NCBI GenBank assembly: GCA_015665415.1
Contig: JADFAE010000013.1
Span: 124,001-188,000, forward strand
Direction of reading: 5' to 3'
DNA from: Roseobacter sp.
Lineage (GTDB): Bacteria > Pseudomonadota > Alphaproteobacteria > Rhodobacterales > Rhodobacteraceae
Length of the DNA stretch: 64,000 nucleotides
This document shows positions 7,835 to 16,680 of this stretch, in pieces. The translations under genes were made by a program, and so were the position numbers. Under the pieces are notes generated by a model that did no database searches, was not told where the DNA came from, and worked only from the letters and a program-made list of their open reading frames with translations. Every line of letters starts with the position of its first letter. Position 1 is the first letter of the stretch.

Positions 7835-8574
7835 TGAAAAAGAAATCGATCGCCACCAAGTTTGCCCTCGTCGGCTTGGTCCTTCTGGGTGCCTGTGCCC
7901 GTTTGGATCATCTGGGCAAACCCCCTACCATGACGCCAGCGGCTGAAAGCCCGGAACATGTTGCCATGCTTTGGCAGGGGCTGCCGACCGAGATTCAGAA
8001 CCAGCGCGCGGTCGATGGCTCCTCCCTTTGGAGCGGCTCGCAGAACTCCCTGCTGGGCGATCGTCGCGCGGTCAACAAGGGTGATATTCTCACCGTGGTG
8101 ATCGAGATCGACGAGGAGGCCGAGATCTCCAATGGCACCAGCCGGTCCCGCTCCAGCTCGGAAAGCATGGGTGTGCCACATCTTTTGGGTCTGCCACAGC
8201 GACTGGATGAGAAACTCCCTACTGGTGCCTCTTCGGCGGAGGCCGTGGAACTCAGCGGAGCCAGCAGCTCCAGCGGCGATGGCTCGGTAAGCCGCAGCGA
8301 AAAGCTAGAGCTGCGTATTGCCGCCACCATTGTCGATGTTCTGCCCAATGGAGTGCTTGCGATCAGCGGCAACCAGGAAGTGCGGGTGAATTTCGAACTG
8401 CGTGAGTTGCTGGTGTCGGGCTATGTCCGGCCCCAGGATATCAGCCGCCAGAACGAGATTACCTATGACAAAATCGCCTCGGCCCGTGTCTCCTATGGTG
8501 GACGTGGACAGATTACCGATGTGCAACAACCGCGATACGGCCAGCAGGTGCTGGACGCGATCCTGCCATTCTGA
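7834..8574 (+). CDS. flgH: Flagellar L-ring lipoprotein FlgH
   Basis: Outer-membrane L-ring subunit, 246 residues. The N-terminus carries a lipoprotein signal ending in LLGAC, so Cys21 is the predicted lipidation site. Downstream are the SLWSGSQNSLLGDRRA and GDILTVVIEI segments and the closing sequence around VSYGGRGQI that characterise FlgH. It is translated in an overlap with flgA and followed nine bases later by a FliL-like gene. Confidence 0.96.
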   Translation: MKKKSIATKFALVGLVLLGACARLDHLGKPPTMTPAAESPEHVAMLWQGLPTEIQNQRAVDGSSLWSGSQNSLLGDRRAVNKGDILTVVIEIDEEAEISNGTSRSRSSSESMGVPHLLGLPQRLDEKLPTGASSAEAVELSGASSSSGDGSVSRSEKLELRIAATIVDVLPNGVLAISGNQEVRVNFELRELLVSGYVRPQDISRQNEITYDKIASARVSYGGRGQITDVQQPRYGQQVLDAILPF

Positions 8575-8582
8575 GGTGACCT

Positions 8583-9101
8583 ATGATCGCTAAATTGCTT
8601 CCCGTCATTTTGCTGATTGTCGGAGTCGGCGCAGGAATTGGGGCCGGCATCGTGATGGCCCCCGCACCCGAGCCCGAAATGGCTGCGGATATGGGCGACA
8701 ATATCGACCATGCCGATGACACCGAGACATCGCACGTCGAAGAAGATCTGCCCCTTGATGAACTTGGCCCCGAACAGGAGCGCGAATACGTCAAGATTGC
8801 CAACCAATTCGTGGTCCCGGTGGTCGAACGTGACAATCTCTCCTCTCTGGTGGTGATCTCGCTCAGCCTGGAGGTCAAGATCGGGCTAGCGGACAAGATC
8901 CGCAGCTACGAGCCCAAGCTGCGCGATGCTTTTTTGCAGGTCCTGTTCGACCACGCCAATATGGGCGGGTTTCGTGGAGCCTTTACCCGCTCCGATGTGC
9001 TCGACCCGCTGCGCACTGCCCTGCGAGAGGCAGCCCAACACGAGCTGGGCAAGATGGTCTATGATGTGCTGATCATCGAGATTTCGCGTCAGGACGTCTG
9101 A
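8583..9101 (+). CDS. Second FliL-like basal-body protein
   Basis: A 172-residue single-pass membrane protein: hydrophobic segment at about residues 5-26, an acidic Pro/Asp/Glu linker to about 65, then a compact domain rich in beta strands and a long helix whose pattern (strand LVVISLSLEVK, helix with DAFLQVLF, final strand YDVLIIEI) resembles the FliL periplasmic domain. The canonical fliL is at 18780, so this would be a paralogue. FliL proteins associate with the stator and basal body. It is the last gene of the flgB operon, followed by a terminator. Confidence 0.7.
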   Translation: MIAKLLPVILLIVGVGAGIGAGIVMAPAPEPEMAADMGDNIDHADDTETSHVEEDLPLDELGPEQEREYVKIANQFVVPVVERDNLSSLVVISLSLEVKIGLADKIRSYEPKLRDAFLQVLFDHANMGGFRGAFTRSDVLDPLRTALREAAQHELGKMVYDVLIIEISRQDV

Positions 9102-9130
9102 TCCGTATCGCAGGGCCTTTGCCGCAAAAC

Positions 9131-9169
9131 AAAAGCCAGGTCCCGATCCATTCGGGGCCTGGCTTTTTT
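9131..9169 (+). terminator. Terminator of the flgB-flgH operon
   Basis: AAAAGCCAGG-TCCCGA pairs with TCGGGG-CCTGGCTTTTTT, a long stem followed by six T. It starts about 30 bases after the stop of the FliL-like gene. Confidence 0.9.
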
Positions 9170-9239
9170 ATGCGCCTGTGGCAGAGGTGTGTTTCGCTTG
9201 TCTGCTCCTCGCGTCCTGCTCTCGCTGGGGTCCCCACAC

Positions 9240-9266
9240 CAAAAAGGGGATGGTTTCCCATCCCCT
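9240..9266 (-). terminator. Terminator of the flhA operon
   Basis: GGGGATGG (9246-9253) pairs with CCATCCCC (9258-9265). Read on the minus strand, the stem is followed by TTTTT (9245-9241). It lies 55 bases after the stop of the minus-strand gene at 9321, convergent with the preceding terminator. Confidence 0.85.
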
Positions 9267-9320
9267 GATACAAGTTTAACCTGCTGACAGTGCTTGAAAA
9301 TAAATCGGACCAAGAGGTTC

Positions 9321-9725
9321 TCATAGTTGCAGAAGCTGTTGCTCCAGTGCCTTGGCGCGGGCCTGTTTCAGACGTTGGGCTTCGGCTTTTTCCATCTCTT
9401 CCACAGCAGTCTTGCGGCCAAAGGTCTTGCGCAACCGATCCATCGCCATCAGCTTGCGGGCGGTGACCTGGGCCAGCTGCATATTGAGATTGCGACGGGT
9501 TTTGGTGTGCCAGCCCTGCCAAATGAGATCAGCACCCAAGGCCCGCATCGGCACATCGTCGTTGATGTCCTGACGGGCGCTTTTGACCTGGTCGTCAAGC
9601 TTGGACAATTGCCCGCGCAACCGGGCCTCGTGATCCAGGATGGGTTTGATTTTTGCGTGTTCCTTCAGATACTGCGCCTCTGTCACCGCAGACATCTGCT
9701 TGAGCATCGCCATTTTCTGTTTCAT
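9321..9725 (-). CDS. Small coiled-coil protein downstream of flhB, FliJ-like candidate
   Basis: A 134-residue, highly charged, wholly helical protein without signal peptide or membrane segment. Lys/Gln/Glu/Arg-rich heptad-like stretches cover residues 5-60 and 80-132, with a short Trp-containing break near residue 70. The ATG at 9725 overlaps the flhB stop (TGATG), so it is translated with the export gate. Size and architecture recall FliJ, the coiled-coil stalk of the FliI ATPase, and no other fliJ is in the window. I do not recognise the family from sequence alone, so the FliJ idea is an inference from context. Confidence 0.6.
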   Translation of the reverse strand: MKQKMAMLKQMSAVTEAQYLKEHAKIKPILDHEARLRGQLSKLDDQVKSARQDINDDVPMRALGADLIWQGWHTKTRRNLNMQLAQVTARKLMAMDRLRKTFGRKTAVEEMEKAEAQRLKQARAKALEQQLLQL

Positions 9726-10807
9726 CACAGTCCTCCCTTGGCCCGTTTGCGCATTTCGTCGGCAAAGCGGATCGCGGCCGCCACCGGTGCGTAGAATTCT
9801 TCCTCGACCTCGTCACCCAGCCCGATGGTGGCATATAGCGCCCGGGCGGTTGGCGGATCACTGTGAATGGGAATGGCGTTTTCATTGGCAATCTGACGAA
9901 TGGTCGCCGCGATCTCATCCACCCCTTTGGCCACACAGATAGGCGCCGTGCCGGCCGTGCCATCCCATTTGAGCGCCACCGCATAATGGGTCGGGTTAAC
10001 AATGACGACGCTGGCCTCGGGCACCGCAGCCATCATCTGGCCGTTGGCAATTTCAAAGGCCTTCTGACGCCGCTTGTTCTTCATGTGCGGATCCCCTTCG
10101 GCATCCTTGTTCTCATCCTGAATTTCCTTGCGCGACATCATGTTCTTGCGGTGGTGTTCTGCGTGCTGAAAAATCGCGTCGACCACACCAATCATCAGGG
10201 AGATCAGCAAGGCGATCACCAGGAACTCCATCCCCAGATCCGCCAGCATTTTGATCACCGAAAACGGACCGGTCGCCGCCGAGGCAATCATTTCGGGCAT
10301 ACGGTAGTTGAGATAGACACCCAGAATGATCGAGTAGATCACCAGCTTGAAAGAGCTTTTGCCAAACTCGAACAGCCCGGCTCGACCAAACTTGTTCTTG
10401 GCATTGGAGACGATCGAAATCCGCGACAGCTTTGGTTCCAGCTTGCTGGTGGCAAAGACCATCGCTTTCTGGCCGATGATCGACAACAGAACCAATACAA
10501 ATGGAATCAGGAACAGCGGGAGGAGTGGTCGCGCGATGGCCGCAATGATGCCGCCGATTGGCGGCGTCCCATTGCCGGAAAAAATCTGCTGTGACAGCCG
10601 GTCCGACTGATCGAGCAGCGACATCAAGACGGTGCCGACGCCGGTGACAATCCCCTCTCCGGCCGCATAAAAGGCCACCACCAGCCCCATATAGGCAGCA
10701 GCGACCGACAGATCGGTTGATTTGGCAACCTCGCCCTTTTCCCGCGCCTTGCGCAGCTTTTCTGGCGTTGGTTCAAATGACTTGTCTGAGTCGTCGTCGC
10801 TGCTCAT
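9725..10807 (-). CDS. flhB: Flagellar export gate and specificity switch FlhB
   Basis: FlhB is a membrane protein that switches export from rod/hook to filament substrates by cleaving itself. The 360-residue protein has a charged N-terminus, four hydrophobic segments (about 36-62, 90-115, 150-168, 190-212), a basic cytoplasmic linker and the autocleavage motif NPTH at 271-274. It overlaps fliR by four bases and the coiled-coil gene downstream by one, in the order flhA-fliR-flhB. Confidence 0.97.
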   Translation of the reverse strand: MSSDDDSDKSFEPTPEKLRKAREKGEVAKSTDLSVAAAYMGLVVAFYAAGEGIVTGVGTVLMSLLDQSDRLSQQIFSGNGTPPIGGIIAAIARPLLPLFLIPFVLVLLSIIGQKAMVFATSKLEPKLSRISIVSNAKNKFGRAGLFEFGKSSFKLVIYSIILGVYLNYRMPEMIASAATGPFSVIKMLADLGMEFLVIALLISLMIGVVDAIFQHAEHHRKNMMSRKEIQDENKDAEGDPHMKNKRRQKAFEIANGQMMAAVPEASVVIVNPTHYAVALKWDGTAGTAPICVAKGVDEIAATIRQIANENAIPIHSDPPTARALYATIGLGDEVEEEFYAPVAAAIRFADEMRKRAKGGL

Positions 10808-11583
10808 TGCAATCTGCCCCCGGGATTGGCAAAGAAATCCATCATTGCACCCATCCAGGTTTCAAGGATCATCGGGCTTGCCACCATCAGAATGAACAGC
10901 CCGCCAAAGGTAATGACCGGTGCCCCAATGAACAGCACCATCAACTGCGGCATGGCCCGGTTGATCACACCTAGGGTCAGATTGTAGATCACCGCAGTGA
11001 TGAGAAACGGCGCAGCCAGGGTGAAAGCCATGTAAAAGGCGCTGGCGACGCGATGCACCCCCCATTCTGAAAAGCCGACCGCCCCCGGATATTCACCCAC
11101 GGGAAAGATCTGGTAGGAGTAAATCAAAAACTCTGCCACCCGGACATGCAGCCCCATCATCACGGCCAGGGCCAGACCTGCCACCATCAGGACACCGCCA
11201 ATGGCTGGTAGAGAATCTGCGCCAATATTGCCCAGCGCCTGCGACAGTGAGGTGCTTTGGGCAGCAATGGTGCCGGCAATCTGCAGCCCCATAATGAACA
11301 GCCGCACCCCAAAACCCAGCGCCAGGCCGATAATTGCCTCGCTGGCGGTATAGCCGGCAAAATGCAATGGCGTGGCCGGTTCCGGAATGCGCGGCAAAGC
11401 AGGTGCCACGATAAAGGTAAAGGCGATCGCAATCGCCAGTTTCACGTTCATTGGCACATATTGTTCGCCAAAGGCGGGCAACAAGGCGGTCATCGCTCCA
11501 ACGCGCAGAAAGACGATGGCAAAATGCCAGAAACTCGCCCCAAGAAAGGCCTGCAGCTCTGGAGGGATGTCCAGTGGTGTCAT
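10804..11583 (-). CDS. fliR: Flagellar export gate protein FliR
   Basis: FliR is the multi-pass subunit completing the FliPQR channel. The 259-residue protein contains about six hydrophobic segments, including the AFGEQYVPMNVKLAIAIAFT region and a C-terminal hydrophobic stretch near residues 210-240 (MVLFIGAPVITFGGLFIL) typical of the family. It overlaps flhA (upstream) and flhB (downstream) by four bases each, so the three are translationally coupled. Confidence 0.96.
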   Translation of the reverse strand: MTPLDIPPELQAFLGASFWHFAIVFLRVGAMTALLPAFGEQYVPMNVKLAIAIAFTFIVAPALPRIPEPATPLHFAGYTASEAIIGLALGFGVRLFIMGLQIAGTIAAQSTSLSQALGNIGADSLPAIGGVLMVAGLALAVMMGLHVRVAEFLIYSYQIFPVGEYPGAVGFSEWGVHRVASAFYMAFTLAAPFLITAVIYNLTLGVINRAMPQLMVLFIGAPVITFGGLFILMVASPMILETWMGAMMDFFANPGGRLQ

Positions 11584-13673
11584 GCGGCGACCATTCCCAC
11601 CAGGGCGGGGCGGGCCTCAAGGCCGATTTCCTCAAAGGAGAGCACCGGATTGGTGATACCGCGCGATTTGAGAATGGTCCGCAGATAGCGGCGGCGACGG
11701 GTTGAGGTCACCACTGCCGCAAAGACCCCCTGTTCGGTCACCGTATTAAGGCGATCGCTCAGCCCCTCGGCCAGTCGGTTGAACATATCCGGGGGCAGTG
11801 CCACATCCAGATTGCCGCCATTGGTGTCCACTTGGTAGGTCGAGAAGGTATCCTCCCACTCCGGTGCCAATTGGATCAGCGGGATGGTGCCATCTTCGCG
11901 CTTCATCTCCGCCACCAGCTGGAAGCCAAGACGCTGACGCACATGTTCGCAGATGGTCTCAGGCTGGGTGGTATGAATACGTGCCTCGGCAATGGCCTCC
12001 AGGATCAATGGGATATTGCGGATCGAGACCCGTTCCTCGAGCAGCAGCCGCAGAACAGCATGCAGCGTGTCCATCGGCACCTTGTCCGGCACCAGATCAT
12101 CCAACAGCTTGCGGTTGGCTTCGGCGCGGAACGGATCTGACAGCTGAGACATTTCATTGAGCAGGCGGCGCAGCGATTTGAAGGTCAGCAAACGGCCAAA
12201 GTTCTGTTTGATGACTTCCAAAAGATGGGTTGCCAGAATTTCCGGCGGGGTGACCACCGTGGCCCCGGCCAAGGCCGCATCCTGTTGATGGCCAGAGTTG
12301 ATCCAGCGCGCCGGTGCGCCATAGACCGGCTCTGTCACATCGGTGCCGGGGGGCAGGGCTTCGTGGTTGTCAGGCATCAGGGCCAGAACCATGTCGGGAT
12401 GCAGAATACCACGGACCTGTTCCACCCCCTGCACCTTGAGAACATAGGTGCCGCGTTCCAGGTCGGCCTGATCCGTCAGACGGATTTCTGGCAGGATCAA
12501 CCCAAAGCTGGTGGCGACATGGGTCCGCATATTGGCAATCCGTGCATCCAGACCGGTGCCCGCATCCAATACCATGCTGACAAGATCCGGCGCGAACTCC
12601 AGGTGCAGATCATCAAGATCCAGAATATCACCCAGGGCCTTGGTTGCGGTTGGATTGGCGGTCTCTTCCATTTCCTCTTCGATCTCGGCGTCTTCTTCAG
12701 CCTTGACCTTTTGGTGAATTCGGAACGCCGCGAAGCCCAGAACGCCACCGCCAACAATAAAGGGCAGGAAGGGCAGACCCGGGACCAGAGCAAACATGAT
12801 CATCAGCACAGAAACGGTGGCCAGCGCCGCCGGATGCTTGCCGAATTGATCCATCAGGGCAATGTCGGTCGCACCGGTTGCACCACCACGGGCCAGCAGC
12901 AGTGCCGCGGCAATCGAAATGATGACAGAGGGGATCTGCGACACCAAACCGTCACCAACGGTCAGGATTGCATAGGTCTCAAAGGCAGAGGCAACCGGCA
13001 TCCCATGCACCAGAACACCCATGATCAGGCCCATGACCAGATTCAGCAAGGTAATGAGCAGGCCCGCAACTGCGTCGCCTTTGACAAATTTTGAGGCCCC
13101 ATCCAGCGAGCCAAAGAAGGTGGTTTCCTTCTGGTCATTTTCGCGGCGGGCCTTGGCGGTGGCGTGATCGATGGCACCTGCAGACATGTCGGCATCAATG
13201 GCCATCTGTTTGCCTGGCATCCCATCCAAGGCAAAACGCGCGCCAACTTCGGCCATCCGCGCCGCACCTTTGGTGATCACCATGAAGTTCACGATGAGCA
13301 GCACCCCAAAGGTCACCAGCCCCAGGAACACACTGCCGCCCATGACAAATTGGGCAAAGCCCTGGATCACATCACCGGCGGCATCGGTCCCGGTATGCCC
13401 CTGACCAATGATCAATTTGGTCGAAGAGATGTTGAGCGACAGTCGCAGCATCAGCGAGGCCAGAAGAATCGTCGGAAAGGACGAGAAATCCAGCGGCCGC
13501 TCGATGAACAGGGTGATGGTGAAAATCAGGATCGCCAGACCAAAGGAGGCGGCAAGGCCGACATCCAAGACCCAGGCAGGCATCGGCAAAATCATCATCA
13601 CGATGATCGCCATCAAAGCCAGCGCCAATAGAACGGTCGGGCTGAAAAGCTGTTGAACTGTCAGTTTAGGCAC
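11580..13673 (-). CDS. flhA: Flagellar export gate protein FlhA
   Basis: FlhA is the large export gate subunit whose cytoplasmic ring receives chaperone-substrate complexes. The frame extends to a TTG at 13697, but GTG at 13673 has AGAGAGA just upstream and gives a normal 697-residue protein; the choice is uncertain by eight residues. Eight or so hydrophobic segments fill residues 10-310, including the conserved cytosolic loop beginning around FALDGMPGKQMAIDAD (roughly residues 143-158); the rest is the soluble domain. First gene of flhA-fliR-flhB. Confidence 0.96.
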   Translation of the reverse strand: MPKLTVQQLFSPTVLLALALMAIIVMMILPMPAWVLDVGLAASFGLAILIFTITLFIERPLDFSSFPTILLASLMLRLSLNISSTKLIIGQGHTGTDAAGDVIQGFAQFVMGGSVFLGLVTFGVLLIVNFMVITKGAARMAEVGARFALDGMPGKQMAIDADMSAGAIDHATAKARRENDQKETTFFGSLDGASKFVKGDAVAGLLITLLNLVMGLIMGVLVHGMPVASAFETYAILTVGDGLVSQIPSVIISIAAALLLARGGATGATDIALMDQFGKHPAALATVSVLMIMFALVPGLPFLPFIVGGGVLGFAAFRIHQKVKAEEDAEIEEEMEETANPTATKALGDILDLDDLHLEFAPDLVSMVLDAGTGLDARIANMRTHVATSFGLILPEIRLTDQADLERGTYVLKVQGVEQVRGILHPDMVLALMPDNHEALPPGTDVTEPVYGAPARWINSGHQQDAALAGATVVTPPEILATHLLEVIKQNFGRLLTFKSLRRLLNEMSQLSDPFRAEANRKLLDDLVPDKVPMDTLHAVLRLLLEERVSIRNIPLILEAIAEARIHTTQPETICEHVRQRLGFQLVAEMKREDGTIPLIQLAPEWEDTFSTYQVDTNGGNLDVALPPDMFNRLAEGLSDRLNTVTEQGVFAAVVTSTRRRRYLRTILKSRGITNPVLSFEEIGLEARPALVGMVAA

Positions 13674-14035
13674 GGTTTCTCTCTTGTTCTGGAGCAATCA
13701 GGCAATGGGATCCACATGCAGACCCGACGGCATGCAAAATCCCCCCACAGGATGTGGAGTGATCGGAAAACACGGGAATTTTCGGAGGGGAGCCCCAATT
13801 CGGAGCGGGCAAAGGCCCAACGCGCCCCAGGACCAAACCCGTAAAATGCCGGGTTTTCGACTGCAGGGCGCAGATCTGTTGCCTAAACTGTAAAGACATG
13901 CGCAGCTGCGGCGCTGTCATTCTGATATTTATCGGCATTCTGCCTGTCCAATCGCGGATTCATCCAAAATCCAAACTAGGTCGAGACAGTTGACAAAGGG
14001 TTATCATTAACCACAAAGACCAGCCCGGTTTAACC
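13674..14035. other. Non-coding stretch upstream of flhA
   Basis: About 360 bases between the flhA start and the terminator of the 862-residue protein gene. It must contain the flhA promoter. I found no convincing coding frame, sigma-54 site or perfect TTAA-N7-TTAA box; the nearest is TTGA-N7-TTAT near 13990, with two mismatches. The part adjacent to flhA is C/G rich and contains short poly-C and poly-G runs. Confidence 0.5.
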
Positions 14036-14062
14036 CAAAAGGCCACCTTCAAAGGGTGGCCT
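14036..14062 (-). terminator. Terminator after the MotA-linked periplasmic protein gene
   Basis: AGGCCACC (14040-14047) pairs with GGTGGCCT (14055-14062). On the minus strand the stem runs into TTTTGGG. A second small palindrome (CCTAAAAGTTTAGG) abuts it. Confidence 0.8.
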
Positions 14063-14091
14063 AAAAGTTTAGGTTTCAGGATCTTAACTGG

Positions 14092-16680
14092 CTATTCCTC
14101 GGGGACGCCGTTGATCGTATTCACCCTGTTCAGCAGATCTTCGATATTGTCGCGTGTGCCAATGCTGCTTTCCACCAGAGCCCGGGCATGGGCCAGCGGA
14201 GACAGGCCCTCTGGGTCCTGACTGGTCTGCGAAATCTGGCTGGTCACCGTGGCCACCTGGCCAAAGGGAGCTTCCCCGGCCGTGCTCATGGTTTCAATTG
14301 CGTCCATGTCCTCGGAGTGCCAGAACCCACGCGCGGCGGCGTTTTCGTCTTGTTCGGCCAGCATATATTCACCAGCGCGACCAAACTCACCATTGCGCCA
14401 CAGGGCCTGCGCCCGCAGCTGGTTGGCCTTGGAGCCCTCCAGCCCCATCAATTCAACAAGAGCATTATGCGGCTTGCCCTGCAGCAGGGCGGCCTCAGCC
14501 ATCATCAAGCGGCGGGTCTCATTCTCAGGCTCCAGCGCAAGTTTTTGCAAGATCGTCTGCGCCTGCTCTGCAAACCCCAGGTCCAACAAACGACGGGCCA
14601 TGATTTCGGCCACCGGCGCGGCCTCGGTTGCGGTGGATTGCCCCGCAAAAACCAACCCGTGCTGCAGGAAGGTGACATCGTCAGCCCGTTCGGTCAACAA
14701 GGTCATCAGAGGGTTCATCACCTCTGCCTGTGCGGTTGGCCCATCGTGGCGGGACACCTGGCGCAACGCATCAAAGGCCTGCTCAAACTGTCCGGTCAGC
14801 GCCAAAGAGACCACACCAGCGCTGCGCAGTCGCGCGCCCAACTCGGAATCGCGGCTCTCCAGCTCGTAAGAAGCTGTTAGCTCAGGCACGTCCGGGGACA
14901 GAGCCTTGCGCTCGCGGTAGCTGAGCTCAATCAGATCAATCAAGGCCGTCGGCGCACTCTCAGTGCGTTCAGCCACCTCTTCTGTCAGCTTCTCCGCAAC
15001 CACCTCTGTATCGCCTTCCAACTCGGCGATGGCGGCCTCGGCCAGGTTGATTTCCGGAATGTATTCCATTCCAGTCCGGCTCACGGACCGCAGCACGGCC
15101 TCTGCGATGTGAAGATCGCCTGCCTCAGCAAAGAGCGCGCTGAGCTGGGGGCCAAAGTTCACCCGCAGATGCACCGGAAGCCGGGCAAAGGTCTGCTGGA
15201 TTGCATCGGTATTGGCCGTTTTGCGAATGGACCCATCAGCCAATGCCGACCAAAGCGCAGCATCGCCTTCACAACCCTGCTGCCCCGAAAACGGATGATT
15301 GATTTCCAACTCTTCGCCGTCCAACAAGGCGGCCATGGCGATCAGGGTTTCGCGCTGCTTTGGATCACTGCGATCAGCTGGCACCATTTCGAGCATGGCC
15401 CGCGCCTCGGCACCAAATCCAAAATACAGATAAAGCTTGGCAAGCGCGCGAACACTGGCGGGATTGATGTCATCAAACTCGCGCACCAAATCGCTCCGCA
15501 AAGGCCCCAGCTGATCCGCAAAGGGGCTGTCGTTGCCCCAGGTATGAACGGAGATGCTGCGATCTGGCAGACAGTGATCGTTCCGTGTGCCCTGTACATC
15601 CATCATCGTGAACTGGCCAGTCTCGCGGTCAATCGCAGAGGTCACCGAAATATTGTCCAACGGGTTTTGCGGTTGGTTCGATCGTTCCAGCAATTCAAGC
15701 GGCCGGTTTCCGTCACCTTCGGATCCATCCGCCAGGACAATGTCCAACAGACCCTGGTTTGCGGCCCGCCCGATCTGTTGCAGCAGTCGGTGCTCAGAGG
15801 CATTGACCGTTGCCGCCCGGGCGGTCTCTTCCAGATTCAACAGCAGATTGACGTCGGGGGTTTGCGCAGGTTCCGGTGTCTCTACTTCCTGAGACACCTC
15901 CGCGGCTGCTTCCTCCTCAACAACATCCTCGGGTTTGTTCAGGCCCAGCTCGGCATCCAATCCCGCCGCCAAAACAGCCGAGCCCCGCGAGCCAACCGGC
16001 TCTGGTTCTGCAAACCTGGCAGCCGCAACCAAGGCATCGCGTGTTGTCGCTGCAGCAGAGGTCGCAGACTCGGTTTCGCTTTGGGGTTCTGGCTGGTTCT
16101 GAACCCGTGGTCGATCATCAAGACGTGCTGTTTGCTCCGCGGCAATCGCCGTTCTGAGATCCATCTCCATGCGGGCACCGGCATCGGCACTGCCGGACAG
16201 ATTGAAACGATAGGCCGGCGGCGTGGCCGGTTCGCTGGCAACCGGTTGACCAAGAGGTAGATTACCAAGATTGGAATACACCGGGTTCACTCGCGCCGGA
16301 GCGGCCTGCTCGGGCCCGCCATCGCCATCACGGATATCAACAACCAGATAGCCATCGCTTTGAACATAAGATCGAATTTCGCAATTGCAGCCAAGCTCCA
16401 GCCGCAAGGGCTGACCGGTGCCGCGCTGCGAAAGACCCTGCAGCCGATCCCGTGGGATCAGGTCGAAAACCCGCGAGGTATCAAATACCACGGAAGGCGA
16501 ATCAATTTTTAGGCTTGCCGCCCGGCCCGATTGCTCTAGCGCCCAATTGGCACCATCGGGCAGGCGCATGACCAGGCGCGAGAAGCCATCATGTTCACCC
16601 GAACGGGCAACAACGGTCTCGGCCTGGGTCGTTCCTGCCGCCAGCAAGCTGGCGGATATGGCAAATGCGCGCCAAATCAT
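14092..16680 (-). CDS. Large periplasmic protein of unknown function coupled to motA
   Basis: An 862-residue protein with a clear signal peptide (cleavage likely after TTQA, residue 20). Residues about 20-120 look beta-rich, with two cysteines in a CNC group and the DGYLVVDIRDGDG segment, reminiscent of AMIN-type envelope domains. Residues about 125-300 are acidic, Pro/Ala-rich linker. From about residue 390 to the end the protein is alpha-helical with repeating pairs of helices that look like TPR-type repeats. I recognise no enzyme motif. The ATG overlaps the motA stop (ATGA), so it is the terminal gene of fliL-orf-motE-motA. In Rhizobiales, MotC is a periplasmic stator partner assisted by MotE; this protein could play that part, but sequence relationship to MotC is not shown. 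Confidence 0.7.
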   Translation of the reverse strand: MIWRAFAISASLLAAGTTQAETVVARSGEHDGFSRLVMRLPDGANWALEQSGRAASLKIDSPSVVFDTSRVFDLIPRDRLQGLSQRGTGQPLRLELGCNCEIRSYVQSDGYLVVDIRDGDGGPEQAAPARVNPVYSNLGNLPLGQPVASEPATPPAYRFNLSGSADAGARMEMDLRTAIAAEQTARLDDRPRVQNQPEPQSETESATSAAATTRDALVAAARFAEPEPVGSRGSAVLAAGLDAELGLNKPEDVVEEEAAAEVSQEVETPEPAQTPDVNLLLNLEETARAATVNASEHRLLQQIGRAANQGLLDIVLADGSEGDGNRPLELLERSNQPQNPLDNISVTSAIDRETGQFTMMDVQGTRNDHCLPDRSISVHTWGNDSPFADQLGPLRSDLVREFDDINPASVRALAKLYLYFGFGAEARAMLEMVPADRSDPKQRETLIAMAALLDGEELEINHPFSGQQGCEGDAALWSALADGSIRKTANTDAIQQTFARLPVHLRVNFGPQLSALFAEAGDLHIAEAVLRSVSRTGMEYIPEINLAEAAIAELEGDTEVVAEKLTEEVAERTESAPTALIDLIELSYRERKALSPDVPELTASYELESRDSELGARLRSAGVVSLALTGQFEQAFDALRQVSRHDGPTAQAEVMNPLMTLLTERADDVTFLQHGLVFAGQSTATEAAPVAEIMARRLLDLGFAEQAQTILQKLALEPENETRRLMMAEAALLQGKPHNALVELMGLEGSKANQLRAQALWRNGEFGRAGEYMLAEQDENAAARGFWHSEDMDAIETMSTAGEAPFGQVATVTSQISQTSQDPEGLSPLAHARALVESSIGTRDNIEDLLNRVNTINGVPEE

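Noticed and set aside
13674-14035. Small genes in the gap upstream of flhA
   Set aside because: Several 60-90 codon frames on both strands lack ribosome sites and overlap each other.
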